A program made the translations under genes and the position numbers. A stretch of 42,510 bases of DNA, taken from NCBI GenBank assembly GCA_041652935.1, contig JBAZGH010000003.1:1-42510 (forward strand), read 5' to 3'. The stretch is from JBAZGH01 sp041652935. Lineage in GTDB: Bacteria; Patescibacteriota; Patescibacteriia; Patescibacteriales; XYC2-FULL-47-12. This document shows, piece by piece, positions 1-9,640 of the stretch (the first letter of the stretch is position 1; the number at the start of each line of letters is the position of its first letter). Below the pieces are notes generated by a model that searched no databases, was not told where the DNA came from, and was given only the letters and a program-made list of their open reading frames with translations.

Positions 1-189
1 CAATTTAGGGATAATTCTTCGTACGGAAAAGTTGTTGGTTCAGGCGCGCGTGATATTTATCAAAATTGCTATAATCCGGCGGCTGACGCGGGAAAGGGGA
101 ATAGCGAGTGCGGTAGCGCGACCAGCGGACAGTCATGCTGTAGAGGGATAATTGAAACTGATCCGGAGAATGTATGTAGGGAGTTTTGA
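1..189 (+). CDS. C-terminal end of a cysteine-rich protein (5' partial)
   Basis: Frame 1 is open from the first base to a TGA at 187-189, giving 62 residues with five cysteines, including a CC pair and an SGQSCC segment. The cysteine-rich, Gly/Ser/Asn-rich style resembles cysteine-rich stretches of the giant surface protein that starts at 611, so this is probably the tail of another secreted or surface protein. That is inference from composition only; no domain is recognisable. The start lies outside the window. Confidence 0.55.
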   Translation, partial: QFRDNSSYGKVVGSGARDIYQNCYNPAADAGKGNSECGSATSGQSCCRGIIETDPENVCREF

Positions 190-193
190 TAAA

Positions 194-235
194 ATAATAT
201 TAAATATTCAATATTAAATATTACTACAACGAGAT
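194..235. repeat. AT-rich AATATT repeat arm
   Basis: A run of AATATTAAATATT/AATATTCAATATT units followed by ACTACAACG lies directly upstream of the S23-type gene. It matches the left arm of the complete palindrome at 22562-22647, which has the same units followed by ACGGCAACG. A right-arm-like block of the same units lies at 636-668, so the 261-629 gene sits between two such blocks. Confidence 0.6.
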
Positions 236-260
236 TAAGATAATATGATTGTAATTTATT

Positions 261-629
261 ATGAATGATTATGTAAAATTAGGTGATTTAGATTTATATA
301 AAGAGGCAGTAGAATTAAGTAGGAAAGCTTGGAAAATATTTGAAAATTTTAATTGGCAAGATAGAAAAATAATTGGCGATCAATTCATTAGAAGTTCTGA
401 TTCAATTGGTGCGAATATAGCCGAGGGATACGGCAGATTTCATTATAAAGATAGAGTGAGATTTTATTATAATTCGCGAGGATCATTATTAGAAACAAAA
501 CATTGGATTTTACTTCTATATGAAAGAAAGAAAATGAACAAAGAAGAATTTAATAATTTTTTAAATTTACTAACAAGTATTCATAAACAACTTAACAGTT
601 ATATAAGCTCATGTTTAAAAAGCGTTTAA
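261..629 (+). CDS. Four-helix-bundle protein of the S23/IVS family
   Basis: This 122-residue, mostly helical protein has the family signature RSSDSIGANIAEGYGR at about residues 44-59, typical of four-helix-bundle proteins first found in the intervening sequences of 23S rRNA. Length is normal for the family. The biochemical role is unknown. The fold is the same as that of Avd, the accessory protein of diversity-generating retroelements, and a true Avd is encoded at 25774-26124. There is no clear SD sequence. The gene is flanked by related AT repeat blocks and its last 19 bases overlap the start of the giant surface gene, suggesting insertion as a cassette. It is not inside an rRNA gene here. 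Confidence 0.85.
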   Translation: MNDYVKLGDLDLYKEAVELSRKAWKIFENFNWQDRKIIGDQFIRSSDSIGANIAEGYGRFHYKDRVRFYYNSRGSLLETKHWILLLYERKKMNKEEFNNFLNLLTSIHKQLNSYISSCLKSV

Positions 630-3600
630 AAACAAAATATTCAATATTCAATATTCAATATTCAATAATTGCTATTTTTGTAGTAATTAATTTGTTTTTT
701 GTATGCGATGTTTCGTTAGTTCTTGCCCAAACTCCCGTCGACGTTGACTATGCCTTTACCGGAAATACCAGCCAGTCGGCTGAAGACTTGGCGGCACAAG
801 CCGGGCTGTCAACACGGGACCCGCGGGAAGTAGCGGCGCTGGTTATAAATATAATTTTGGGCTTTTTGGGAATAATCGCGGTCGGATTGATAATTTACGC
901 TGGGTTTTTATGGATGACTGCGGCTGGCAATGACGATAAAATAGCAACAGCCAAGAAGATAATGGTTCGGGCGGCGATCGGCTTATTGATAATTCTTTCC
1001 GCTTTCGGCATAGCCGCTTTTATTTTAAGGGTTTTATTGGGCGCAAGCGGCGGAGGGGATAATAATATAAATCCAAATCCCAATATTCCGGGAGGCGGTT
1101 TGCCAGCAGAATTTTTATTATTAGATACTAATCCCCGGGATAAAGCAATTAATGTTGTGCGAAATGCGCAAATTATATTTTATTTTAACAGTCCGATAAA
1201 TAAGGGTACTGTTGCCAATAATTTTGATGTAAGTGTAACCGGCAATATTACTTATGAAAATAATAATAGCATGATAGTATTCACTCCGGACGGCGCTTGC
1301 GATACAAATTTAATAACAACCAATATTTGTTTTCCGGCAAATACGCAAATATCAGCATCTGTAACTGGAAATTTACAAAGGGTTAGCGCGGGAACTTTGC
1401 CTGTTAATTTAGATTGCTCTGCGTCAGGAGTACCGTGTTCCATAACTTTTACCACAGGTGATTCTTATGATTTAAACTTGCCCGACGGAGCCAGTTGCTC
1501 TACCGGAAACCAAACGCAATGCAGCGACAATAATTTATTATGCGCTTCTGATTTTTGCGCTCCCGTTGGGCAAGATTGCTTATGCCAAAATGCGCCGATT
1601 ATTGATTATATTACTCCGGTTGGAGGATTTTGCGAGTATGATTCAACCGCTATTACTGGTTTAAGCCCTGCTTTATATGAAAATAAAGTTTGCCAAAATA
1701 ACAGCGATTGCGATTTTAATTATAATGGAATAAATGTAACGGGTATTTGCAACACCATCACCCCTAACGGCGCGGTTGGAAATATGGTAACGATCGGCGG
1801 GCGATGGTTTGGTGATACTCCGGGCGAAGTTCATTTTAGCGGAGCATTAAGCCCGGCAATTCTTGCCGGAGTGCAAAATTCAAGTTGCGGCGCCTCTTGG
1901 TCTGATAATGAAGTAGTAGTTATTGTTCCAAATAATGCGGCGACAGGTCCGGTTACAATAACTAATGTTTCCAGTTATAGCGATTCGACGGATAATGATC
2001 GGGGAGGAAAAATAGAAGATTTTGTCGTAAATGAAATCGAAAGGCCCGGGCTTTGTAAAATAGATCCGGTAGAGGGAGAATATAGGGATAAAATTATTTT
2101 ATACGGAGTGAATTTTGGAACTACGCCCGGAACAGACGCGCCGGCAGACGCAGATAAATTCAAATATGTTTTATTCGGCGGGATAAATTCCTTAGTACAA
2201 ACTAATTTTTCTTGGAGCGATCTTAAAATTGGAACAGTTATAGATGGACCGCAAGTACCCAACTTAGTGCCGCAAAGTAATATTGCAGTTCAAGTAAAAT
2301 CTTTAAATAATGTTTCAGGAAATTCAAAAGCGTTTAAAATAAACAAAAGCCGGTTCGCGCCCAGGATTGATAATGTAAGTCCGTTGGATGGCGCTGAAGG
2401 TGATTATATTACTATTATCGGCGATAATTTTGGAAATGATAAAGGAGAGATATTTTTTAGCGACAATGATAGCGCGGAAGTATACGATGCTAACGGAAAT
2501 TTAAATTCCGGAAATGTTGCCGGTAGTTTTAACTTTCCGGTCGAATGCGCGCAAGATAATATTTGGAATGAAAAACAAATAATTGTTAAAGTTCCTGGCG
2601 GATTAAGCGGTGCTGAATTTTTTATTAAAATTAAAGCAAAAGATTTTGAATTGGCGGAAGTTTGGGGAGATAGCGTTGGTGAAAAAGAATTTACTTTAGG
2701 CGGGGAGCCAAAGCCGGGACTTTGTAAAACTTGGCCGGAGAACGGAGCGGCGGGAAGCGCAAGTAAAATTAGTTTTTACGGTGAACGGTTTGGAGATGAC
2801 GAAGGCGATATAAAATTTTATGATGATAAAGTAGTTGATATAACCGTAGCTGAAGATTGGGTAAATGTTGACGGAACTGATATTGCTAAAGCAACAGTAC
2901 ACGCCGACGCTGAAACCGGCGAAGTTAAAGTTTTAAATAGCGCGAATACAGAAAGCAACCCGTTATTTTTTCGGGTAGATTCATGTTTAGCTGACAACGG
3001 TTCGCCAAAAGCAAATTATTGCTCCAGCAATAACCTGCCGCCCTTATGCTGTCCGCAAAATACTATAATGGCGGGTAGTTGTGTCGATACTTCTGATCAA
3101 TGCGGTATAGTTTTAGGCGCAACTTACTCACAATATTATGTGGAATTCTCGACAGCTGCTTCTAACGACATTCCTTGTGACAGTGATTTATTAACGCCAA
3201 CTTGTGATGCTGATAATAATTTTTGTGAGACCCAAGCATTAAGTAACAGCAGTAATAAAGTATGGTGCGAGCCGGAAACCTGCACTTGCCAAACTCCCGG
3301 CAGGCCGAAAGTAATAGTAGAATGTAATCGTCGTGAATACGAATGTTCAAGGCAGGATCTGCCAAGTCCTTCGCCGTTAACTTATGATTGGGATGTTAAT
3401 CGCGAAAAACCATTGGCTTGCACTAACGCGGTTATAACCGCCCGTTTTGATCAAGTAATGAATTTAGATACTATTACGGATTCTACGGTTGGATTATATT
3501 CATGTGGCGATACCAGCACAAGCACCTGCGGTACCGCAATAACGGGAAGCGTATCATCTAAGGGGTACGCCAATAATAGCGGTTCATATTTTGAATATAC

Positions 3601-6600
3601 TCCGGGCAGTATTTTATCAGCTGATATATGGTACAAAGTACAGTTAAACGCTGAAAATATTTTAGCCAGTTCCACTAAACTGAAATTAGTAGGAGGAGAA
3701 CCGAATAATCTTAATGATAATGCGGATAATTATGTTTGGTATTTTAAAACGCGCGCCAGCAGCGAGGGCTGCAATATCGGCTGTGTAACAGTTGTGCCGA
3801 CTGATTTTACCGCCCGGCAGTTAAATCAGAAAATAAATTATAAAGTAATGCCCGACCAGGAAGACAATGCGTGTATTATGATTAACGCGACCGGTTATGA
3901 TTGGGGTTGGGAAAGCGATAAAACAGGTAAGGCGACAATAGCTTATAATTTAAGCAATCCATATTATACTTCAACCTCTACCGCGACCGCTTTGCAGGAA
4001 ACTGCCGTTAATGACCCCGTTATAATAAGCGCGGAAGAAACTAGCCAGCAGAAAATAGGAACATCAACCTTAAACATAGACTTCGGCTTCAGAGTGGAAA
4101 AAGTATGGCCGGTAAGCGAATGCGAAGATGTTTGTTTGAACGCGGATGTGGGAGCTGGATTTAGCGCGGAGATTAATGAAAATTCTCTGAGTAATAAAGT
4201 TGTTTTACAACGATGCAATAAATGTTCAAAAAATTGCGATATTGGAAGTAATGATTTTGATATCAATGCATTTCAATGCGAAGATTGGGAAGATGCTAGC
4301 GGTATTTCTTTAGACCCAGCAGTAATACAAGCGACGCCAAGGGAAATGAGTTTTAATATAAGCAGTTTAAGTTCTTATGTATTTTTGTTTGAGCCAAATA
4401 CAATTTATAAAGCAGTATTAGTAGGCGGGGATAGCGGCATAAAAAGCGAGGAAGGAAGCGTGATTGATAATCCAAGCAGCGGAAATAATTATGAATGGAT
4501 TTTTGCCACCGGCGAAAATATTTGCGAGGTTACCGATATTGAAGTTAAGCCAAGTCCGGGGATTACCACCTTAGTCGGCTATGATGTTGATTACACCTCG
4601 ATTCCATACAGTGACGAGCAACTTTGTTTACAAGATACTAAGCAAAGACTGAAGGGGGAATATTATAATTGGAATTGGAGTCCAATGAATAGTGAAAATG
4701 ATTTAACAGCTTTTATGAAAGAGCCATTAGAAAGTAACGCTGTTATAGATTTAACTGGAACTTCACGTGATTATAATGCAAAAGATCAGGAAACGGTAGC
4801 CAGAGGACAAGGAAATGTTGAAAATGATCCAATTTATGGAATGTCGCAAAAGACAGAAGTAACCGCCGAAATAGGCTCCGGCTCAGACGGCAGCACCAGT
4901 ATTTTCGACCAAGCGGATCCAGTCAATGGAAGCGCTGATTTTATACTGCAATGCGGTTGGACAGAAGACAGTGAATGCCATATCGGAAATACAAATATGA
5001 GTGAAACGTACGGAGTAGGAAATGATACTTGCTGTTATCAGCGTCCGTGGGCGCAGCAGTCCCAGCCATATAATAACGCGGCTAATGTCTGCCGCAATGC
5101 TTTACTTGAGGTTACTTTCAATCAGCCGATGGATGTTTCCAGCTTCCAAGGAAATGTAATTATAGCGGCTAAATTTCCGACTGGCGCACCGTGCCCGGAC
5201 GGCAGGGAATATATTATAGTTTATAATAATTCAGCAAGCGGAAAATTAGTGCAAGCAATTAAAGCGACTTATAATGCCTTATCTTTTTTTAATAATAATA
5301 TATTACTGAATTCAATAGAGTGGATAGCTGATAAAGCCGCTAGCTTGCCGATTGTAAAAAATATTTTAACAGTATCCAGCGCCAGCGCGGAAAATTTTGA
5401 GGAAAAATGGTGCGCGGTTAACGGCAATGTCAGCGGATACAACCAATACACGGGAGGAGAATTAAAAGGCGTAATGGCTTTTGCGCCGACTGAATTATTG
5501 CCGACAATTGAGGCGACAAATTCAAACGCTAACGGGCGGGAACATTTAATTTTAATAAAAGGGGATGATAATTTAGAAGACGCAGACCGAAGCGGAAGCG
5601 TTAAAAGTATTTATGGAGCGAGCATGGGCAAAACAGACTCATCTCCGGTGGAGGGAGTAATTTGCCGGGGAGACGCCCAAGGTGAAGACTGCGCTATTAA
5701 CGGCCAGAAATTTTACGGGCAGGCGATTAAATTTACTACTCTTGCGGATATAAGAAATTCAGCAGGGACGCCGTTAAATTATTACGGAATTTGTTTGGGC
5801 GACCACATTAGAGTAGAAGAGCCGTCTTGGCTGTTTAATACCAGAGAGGATGATGCTAGAGATAATTCTTCCGGTCTTATGTACGACACTATATATGACG
5901 CGGATAAAGAGTTTACAGCGACTATGATGTCGCGCGATGGGCAGGCCTTGGTTGGAATAGCGGGCGTGTATAATTGGGAATGGGGCTGGGCGCCGCGGGA
6001 TGCAGATATTATTATAGCGCGAGACGCTAGTCCATCTAGCCCATCCATTGGTGATGGAGCTAACCCAAGTAGAAAAATCGCCGCGGTCAATGAAAACGCG
6101 CGAACTAGAGCCAGGACATTTTTTGAGGCGACCGCGACTATAAAAGATAATAGTTTAGTCGGCGATGTCAGCGGGTTAACTAATATAAACGACTCAGTAA
6201 CCGGTTCAGCCGACATTAGGGTATTTTTATGCGATAATCCTTGGCCTCCATTTATTCCGGGCACAGGAAATTGGCCGTATATTGACGATAACAGTAATTG
6301 TTTATCAGGAAGTGGAAGCTGTTTGGATACGCATTTTGAACTTTATTATTGCCGCGATAAAGGCCAAAACGGAACGTCAGACGACTTGCCGATAATTTCA
6401 GATAACGGAGCTATACGCGGATATTCCGGAAATATCATTAAAGAATTTTTATTTACTCGAGCGGATAGGCCGAATGCGCCGACAGGATTTAAAATAAAGA
6501 GTGAAGATGAATTGCGATGGACTGAAGATGGAAAAATGAAATATAAAATTTATTATGGCACCAGCTCTAAAAATTACACAAGCACAGTAAATGTCGGCAA

Positions 6601-7726
6601 GACTGATTATTATGATTTAAATAATTTAAATTTAGCAGATGGCAACACTTATTATTTCGCGATTAAAGCTATAGATTCCGACGGCGCGGAAAGCGATTTT
6701 TCTAATGAAGTTGAGCATAGTATTGGCGCGGTTATAAATTCGCCGACCGCTTTGCGGGCGAATGCTTTTTCCGGCGCTAAAAAAATTAGATTAATTTGGA
6801 GCAAGAGCATGAAAAACGGGGCAGTTGACGGAGAAGTAGATGATTATAATGTTTATTTAAATTATGAGGGGGATGCTAAAAACGATGAACAAAAATTAGC
6901 CAGTAGTTTAGATTGCAGCCAAACAAGCGAAACAATGGAATGCGACTGGCAAGTTCAAAATGCTAATAAAAGTTATTATTTTCAGGTAGAAGCTTTACGA
7001 GACGGAAAAGCGAGCAGAAATAAAACTGATTATATAAGAGTAGATTTTGGGCCGGTAGGGTATTGGAAGATAAATGAAGGGTCCGGGAGAGTAATAAAAG
7101 ACAGCAGCCAATTTATAAATCATGGGAACTATGAAAGTAATGCTAATTATAGTGATATGTGGAGCGATAAAACATTGGTTTTTGGGGCGGGAAGGAATGA
7201 TTATGTTTCCGTTCCCGCAAAATCCAATTTAGATTTATCAGCTTCCGGCGGATTCACGGAGAGCGTTTGGATTAATCCGGACTTAGCGCAAATGGTAGTT
7301 ACCAGCACTTATGCGATTATCGGCTATCAAAATGGCGCTGGAGAACAGAATCGCTATCCCAGTTTGTACATCAAATACAAAGATGAAATTCATGCTGGAT
7401 TTGGCACTGAAACAGAATGGTGTAACTTTACCTCTAACGCTGATTTAATAAGTAATGATGACTATTGGTATTTTATAACAGTCGCTTATGATAAAAAAGA
7501 GTATAAGCTTTATATAAACGGCGAGCTTAAAGGCAGCTTTATTCCCAAAAATACAAACGACGTCGACTGTATCAATGAAATCCCCAAATCTCTAAACCGG
7601 TTTGATATCGGCAAAGTGGACGCGTCTTATTTTTTGGGCAATATCGCCGACGTAAAGATTTATAATCATATCCGGACAGCAGAACAAATTAGAGACGATT
7701 TTAATAATAACAGAGCAAGGTTTTAA
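611..7726 (+). CDS. Giant multidomain surface protein (TrbC-like helices, Ig/TIG, FN3 and LamG-like domains)
   Basis: 2371 residues. A signal peptide (about residues 1-40) is followed by two membrane helices (about 75-100 and 115-143) in the TrbC/VirB2-like arrangement common on Patescibacteria surface proteins. Next come an Ig-like Big_5-type domain, about four IPT/TIG-type repeats (recurring GxxFG..xGxxxF pattern), cysteine-rich linkers, more Big_5-type modules, a fibronectin type III-like domain near 1950-2040, and a C-terminal concanavalin/LamG-like domain from about 2145 (GYWKINEGSG, then DYVSVP). Likely role: membrane-anchored adhesin for contact with a host or partner cell. Function is inferred from domain style only. 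The ATG overlaps the end of the S23-type gene and no other in-frame ATG precedes the first helix. Confidence 0.85.
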   Translation: MFKKRLKTKYSIFNIQYSIIAIFVVINLFFVCDVSLVLAQTPVDVDYAFTGNTSQSAEDLAAQAGLSTRDPREVAALVINIILGFLGIIAVGLIIYAGFLWMTAAGNDDKIATAKKIMVRAAIGLLIILSAFGIAAFILRVLLGASGGGDNNINPNPNIPGGGLPAEFLLLDTNPRDKAINVVRNAQIIFYFNSPINKGTVANNFDVSVTGNITYENNNSMIVFTPDGACDTNLITTNICFPANTQISASVTGNLQRVSAGTLPVNLDCSASGVPCSITFTTGDSYDLNLPDGASCSTGNQTQCSDNNLLCASDFCAPVGQDCLCQNAPIIDYITPVGGFCEYDSTAITGLSPALYENKVCQNNSDCDFNYNGINVTGICNTITPNGAVGNMVTIGGRWFGDTPGEVHFSGALSPAILAGVQNSSCGASWSDNEVVVIVPNNAATGPVTITNVSSYSDSTDNDRGGKIEDFVVNEIERPGLCKIDPVEGEYRDKIILYGVNFGTTPGTDAPADADKFKYVLFGGINSLVQTNFSWSDLKIGTVIDGPQVPNLVPQSNIAVQVKSLNNVSGNSKAFKINKSRFAPRIDNVSPLDGAEGDYITIIGDNFGNDKGEIFFSDNDSAEVYDANGNLNSGNVAGSFNFPVECAQDNIWNEKQIIVKVPGGLSGAEFFIKIKAKDFELAEVWGDSVGEKEFTLGGEPKPGLCKTWPENGAAGSASKISFYGERFGDDEGDIKFYDDKVVDITVAEDWVNVDGTDIAKATVHADAETGEVKVLNSANTESNPLFFRVDSCLADNGSPKANYCSSNNLPPLCCPQNTIMAGSCVDTSDQCGIVLGATYSQYYVEFSTAASNDIPCDSDLLTPTCDADNNFCETQALSNSSNKVWCEPETCTCQTPGRPKVIVECNRREYECSRQDLPSPSPLTYDWDVNREKPLACTNAVITARFDQVMNLDTITDSTVGLYSCGDTSTSTCGTAITGSVSSKGYANNSGSYFEYTPGSILSADIWYKVQLNAENILASSTKLKLVGGEPNNLNDNADNYVWYFKTRASSEGCNIGCVTVVPTDFTARQLNQKINYKVMPDQEDNACIMINATGYDWGWESDKTGKATIAYNLSNPYYTSTSTATALQETAVNDPVIISAEETSQQKIGTSTLNIDFGFRVEKVWPVSECEDVCLNADVGAGFSAEINENSLSNKVVLQRCNKCSKNCDIGSNDFDINAFQCEDWEDASGISLDPAVIQATPREMSFNISSLSSYVFLFEPNTIYKAVLVGGDSGIKSEEGSVIDNPSSGNNYEWIFATGENICEVTDIEVKPSPGITTLVGYDVDYTSIPYSDEQLCLQDTKQRLKGEYYNWNWSPMNSENDLTAFMKEPLESNAVIDLTGTSRDYNAKDQETVARGQGNVENDPIYGMSQKTEVTAEIGSGSDGSTSIFDQADPVNGSADFILQCGWTEDSECHIGNTNMSETYGVGNDTCCYQRPWAQQSQPYNNAANVCRNALLEVTFNQPMDVSSFQGNVIIAAKFPTGAPCPDGREYIIVYNNSASGKLVQAIKATYNALSFFNNNILLNSIEWIADKAASLPIVKNILTVSSASAENFEEKWCAVNGNVSGYNQYTGGELKGVMAFAPTELLPTIEATNSNANGREHLILIKGDDNLEDADRSGSVKSIYGASMGKTDSSPVEGVICRGDAQGEDCAINGQKFYGQAIKFTTLADIRNSAGTPLNYYGICLGDHIRVEEPSWLFNTREDDARDNSSGLMYDTIYDADKEFTATMMSRDGQALVGIAGVYNWEWGWAPRDADIIIARDASPSSPSIGDGANPSRKIAAVNENARTRARTFFEATATIKDNSLVGDVSGLTNINDSVTGSADIRVFLCDNPWPPFIPGTGNWPYIDDNSNCLSGSGSCLDTHFELYYCRDKGQNGTSDDLPIISDNGAIRGYSGNIIKEFLFTRADRPNAPTGFKIKSEDELRWTEDGKMKYKIYYGTSSKNYTSTVNVGKTDYYDLNNLNLADGNTYYFAIKAIDSDGAESDFSNEVEHSIGAVINSPTALRANAFSGAKKIRLIWSKSMKNGAVDGEVDDYNVYLNYEGDAKNDEQKLASSLDCSQTSETMECDWQVQNANKSYYFQVEALRDGKASRNKTDYIRVDFGPVGYWKINEGSGRVIKDSSQFINHGNYESNANYSDMWSDKTLVFGAGRNDYVSVPAKSNLDLSASGGFTESVWINPDLAQMVVTSTYAIIGYQNGAGEQNRYPSLYIKYKDEIHAGFGTETEWCNFTSNADLISNDDYWYFITVAYDKKEYKLYINGELKGSFIPKNTNDVDCINEIPKSLNRFDIGKVDASYFLGNIADVKIYNHIRTAEQIRDDFNNNRARF
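636..668. repeat. AATATTC repeat block inside the start of the giant surface gene
   Basis: Three tandem TATTCAATAT-type units lie within the first codons of the 611-7726 gene and encode the segment YSIFNIQYSII next to the signal peptide core. The same units form the arms of the palindrome at 22562-22647 and the block at 194-235. A mobile-type repeat has therefore contributed residues to a signal peptide region. Confidence 0.6.
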
Positions 7727-7746
7727 TTTTAGCTTTTGTTTTGTAG

Positions 7747-7755
7747 TGATATAAT
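7747..7755 (+). promoter_or_regulatory. Extended -10 promoter candidate
   Basis: TGATATAAT is a perfect extended -10 (TGn plus TATAAT) about 53 bases before the 7809 start. No convincing -35 is present 17 bases upstream. The leader contains a small GGAAC/GTTCC inverted repeat near 7780-7792. Confidence 0.4.
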
Positions 7756-7808
7756 TTATTTAAAAATAAGGAATTAAACAAGGAACTAAGTTCCGAATAT
7801 ATAAATTA

Positions 7809-9080
7809 ATGAAACTAAGCTTTAAAGAACAAATTATTCTAACAATAACCGTTTGCATTTTAACAGCAGGCCTGCTTTTAGTATTTAATAATAACAAAGC
7901 AAGCGCTCAAGAGTCGGTTGACGGCATCGCAGTCCGGGTTATGCCTAATCCGCAGTCGTTGAGCCCGACCAGGTGGTATCTGGAAAATATAAAAAATCAG
8001 GGTTCGCCGTCGCAGTTAATCGTTGACGGCTATCAGGCGGTTCGGGACGGGCGCTCGGTTTACGTCAGCGCGGCGAACATTGAAAGCGGAGCTCCGGGGG
8101 TTGAGAATGATGAATTGTATATAAATATCTATATCCTTTCCTATACGCAGGCATTACCGGACGAAGCGGACGAGAACAGCGCCACGACTGATATTTTCGG
8201 ACAGCTGTTAAATAATTGGACCTTTAATGTAAATATTTTAGATAGCAAGGGATATGGGAATTGCAAAAAAATAGAAGACAACAGCAATACCGGAAGGTCT
8301 TGTTTTGTTGATATTCATTGCAATTATAAAGAGGGGGAGTATTGCGCGAGTGAAAAAGCAAGTATTGTGCGCGATGTAAAGCGATTGGCAGATATCAGGG
8401 ATATTGAAATGTATTTAAATAATTATTACGAAGCGGTTGGTTTGTATCCCAAGCTTGATGCCGGAACTTATCTGCCTAAAAAGTCAATCTCAGTTTGGCC
8501 CAGCTGGCAGGAAACGTTGGGCATGGATTTGGGCATAACGCTTCCAACAGACCCCTTAAATAAATTAAAGGGGTGTCCGGCCGGGTTTGATTCCAAAACC
8601 TGCTGGAATGAAAATACGCAAGCTTTTGCCGGTAGCCTTCCGGAAAATCCAATGGGAAGCGTTTATCAGTATATTTCGGAAAATGAAGGCAAAAATTATC
8701 AGCTTTGCGCTGTTATGGAGACTGATTATACTTCTGATTTTACCGGAGCGTGCAGGGCCATGAATTGGGCCGGTTCCGGAGTTTCCACAGAATCTGCAGA
8801 AAATAGAGCGCCAATTATTTTAGTTAAAGAAAATATAACTCTTAATATAAGAGAGCCATTAAGGGAATATGTAACAGCTTATGATCCGGACGGAATTATT
8901 AAGAAATGGGATATAAAGTCCACAACGGTTGGTTTTAATTTGGAAAATACAGGGTCATTTAATGAACGCATTTTAACGCATGACCGTTTTGTTAGCGCAG
9001 GTATTTTTTCAGTGAGTATAAAAGTGACAGATAATCAAGAAATCACTAGTGAAAAGACAATAAATATTACGGTAAAATAA
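7809..9080 (+). CDS. Secreted or membrane-anchored protein of unknown function
   Basis: 423 residues with an N-terminal hydrophobic helix (about 10-30) followed by SAQ, consistent with a signal peptide or anchor. The middle (about residues 193-225, RDVKRLADIRDIEMYLNNYYE) resembles the region after the helix in type II/IV pseudopilin-like proteins of this group, with a downstream GxYP motif and paired cysteines. The C-terminal 90 residues, ending in VSIKVTDNQEITSEKTINITV, look like an Ig/PKD-type beta domain. I do not recognise a named family. It follows the giant surface gene and probably belongs to the same cell-surface inventory. No SD precedes the ATG. Confidence 0.7.
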   Translation: MKLSFKEQIILTITVCILTAGLLLVFNNNKASAQESVDGIAVRVMPNPQSLSPTRWYLENIKNQGSPSQLIVDGYQAVRDGRSVYVSAANIESGAPGVENDELYINIYILSYTQALPDEADENSATTDIFGQLLNNWTFNVNILDSKGYGNCKKIEDNSNTGRSCFVDIHCNYKEGEYCASEKASIVRDVKRLADIRDIEMYLNNYYEAVGLYPKLDAGTYLPKKSISVWPSWQETLGMDLGITLPTDPLNKLKGCPAGFDSKTCWNENTQAFAGSLPENPMGSVYQYISENEGKNYQLCAVMETDYTSDFTGACRAMNWAGSGVSTESAENRAPIILVKENITLNIREPLREYVTAYDPDGIIKKWDIKSTTVGFNLENTGSFNERILTHDRFVSAGIFSVSIKVTDNQEITSEKTINITVK

Positions 9081-9105
9081 TTTTATAAATGAATACAAAA
9101 TTTTG

Positions 9106-9114
9106 TGTTATACT
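9106..9114 (+). promoter_or_regulatory. Extended -10 giving a nearly leaderless transcript
   Basis: TGTTATACT (TGn plus TATACT) ends 8 bases before the ATG at 9123. Transcription would start at about 9121, leaving almost no leader. There is no SD, consistent with leaderless translation. Confidence 0.5.
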
Positions 9115-9122
9115 AATTTCAT

Positions 9123-9485
9123 ATGTTAGCAAACTATTTTTTTTACGCGCCGAAAATTATATTTGATTTTATAGCGGATATTTTATATTTTATCCCCTGG
9201 TGGTATAGCAGGGGATTGGTTGAAATTGTAAAAAAATCATGGCGGTTTCTAATAAGAAAAGAAGAAGAACTGGCGATTTTAGTCTGGCTTAAAAATATCC
9301 ATAAGCCGCTTTATGAGAAATATGGTTGGCGGGGGGCGGTTAAAAGTGTTATAATGCGTACAGGGCAGATTATTGCGCGCACAGCTATTTTATTATTTTG
9401 GGCATTTTTTACTACTGTGAAAATTTTATTATACTTCATAGCGCCTTTATTGGTAATTTGGCAGATAATATACCAGGTGATATAA
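9123..9485 (+). CDS. Small integral membrane protein, unknown function
   Basis: 120 residues with hydrophobic segments near residues 5-28 (aromatic-rich, FIPWWY) and 85-119, separated by a basic amphipathic region. No recognised family and no catalytic motif. It probably has its own promoter, whose -10 lies at 9109-9114. Its stop is followed by a long AT palindrome leading to the next gene. Confidence 0.6.
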   Translation: MLANYFFYAPKIIFDFIADILYFIPWWYSRGLVEIVKKSWRFLIRKEEELAILVWLKNIHKPLYEKYGWRGAVKSVIMRTGQIIARTAILLFWAFFTTVKILLYFIAPLLVIWQIIYQVI

Positions 9486-9490
9486 TAATA

Positions 9491-9625
9491 AATTTTGTAA
9501 TTTTTAATTTTTAAATAATATCTAATTTTTAAATTTTAAACACGACGACGCGCTACTATAATAAAATCCGTGTTTTTTAAAATTAAGATTTAAAATTTAT
9601 TTATAAAATTAAAAATTACAAAATT
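9491..9625. repeat. AT-rich palindromic intergenic element
   Basis: The left arm (9491-9511) is a perfect 21-base inverted match to 9605-9625. An inner CACG/CGTG pair at 9541-9544 and 9569-9572 extends the hairpin, so nearly the whole gap is one foldback structure. Its right arm ends about 15 bases before the next ATG (9641). Confidence 0.75.
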
Positions 9626-9640
9626 AAAAATTTTATTTTT

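Noticed and set aside
261..629. rRNA intervening sequence implying a nearby 23S rRNA gene
   Set aside because: The family is named after that context, but no rRNA sequence is present on either side here.
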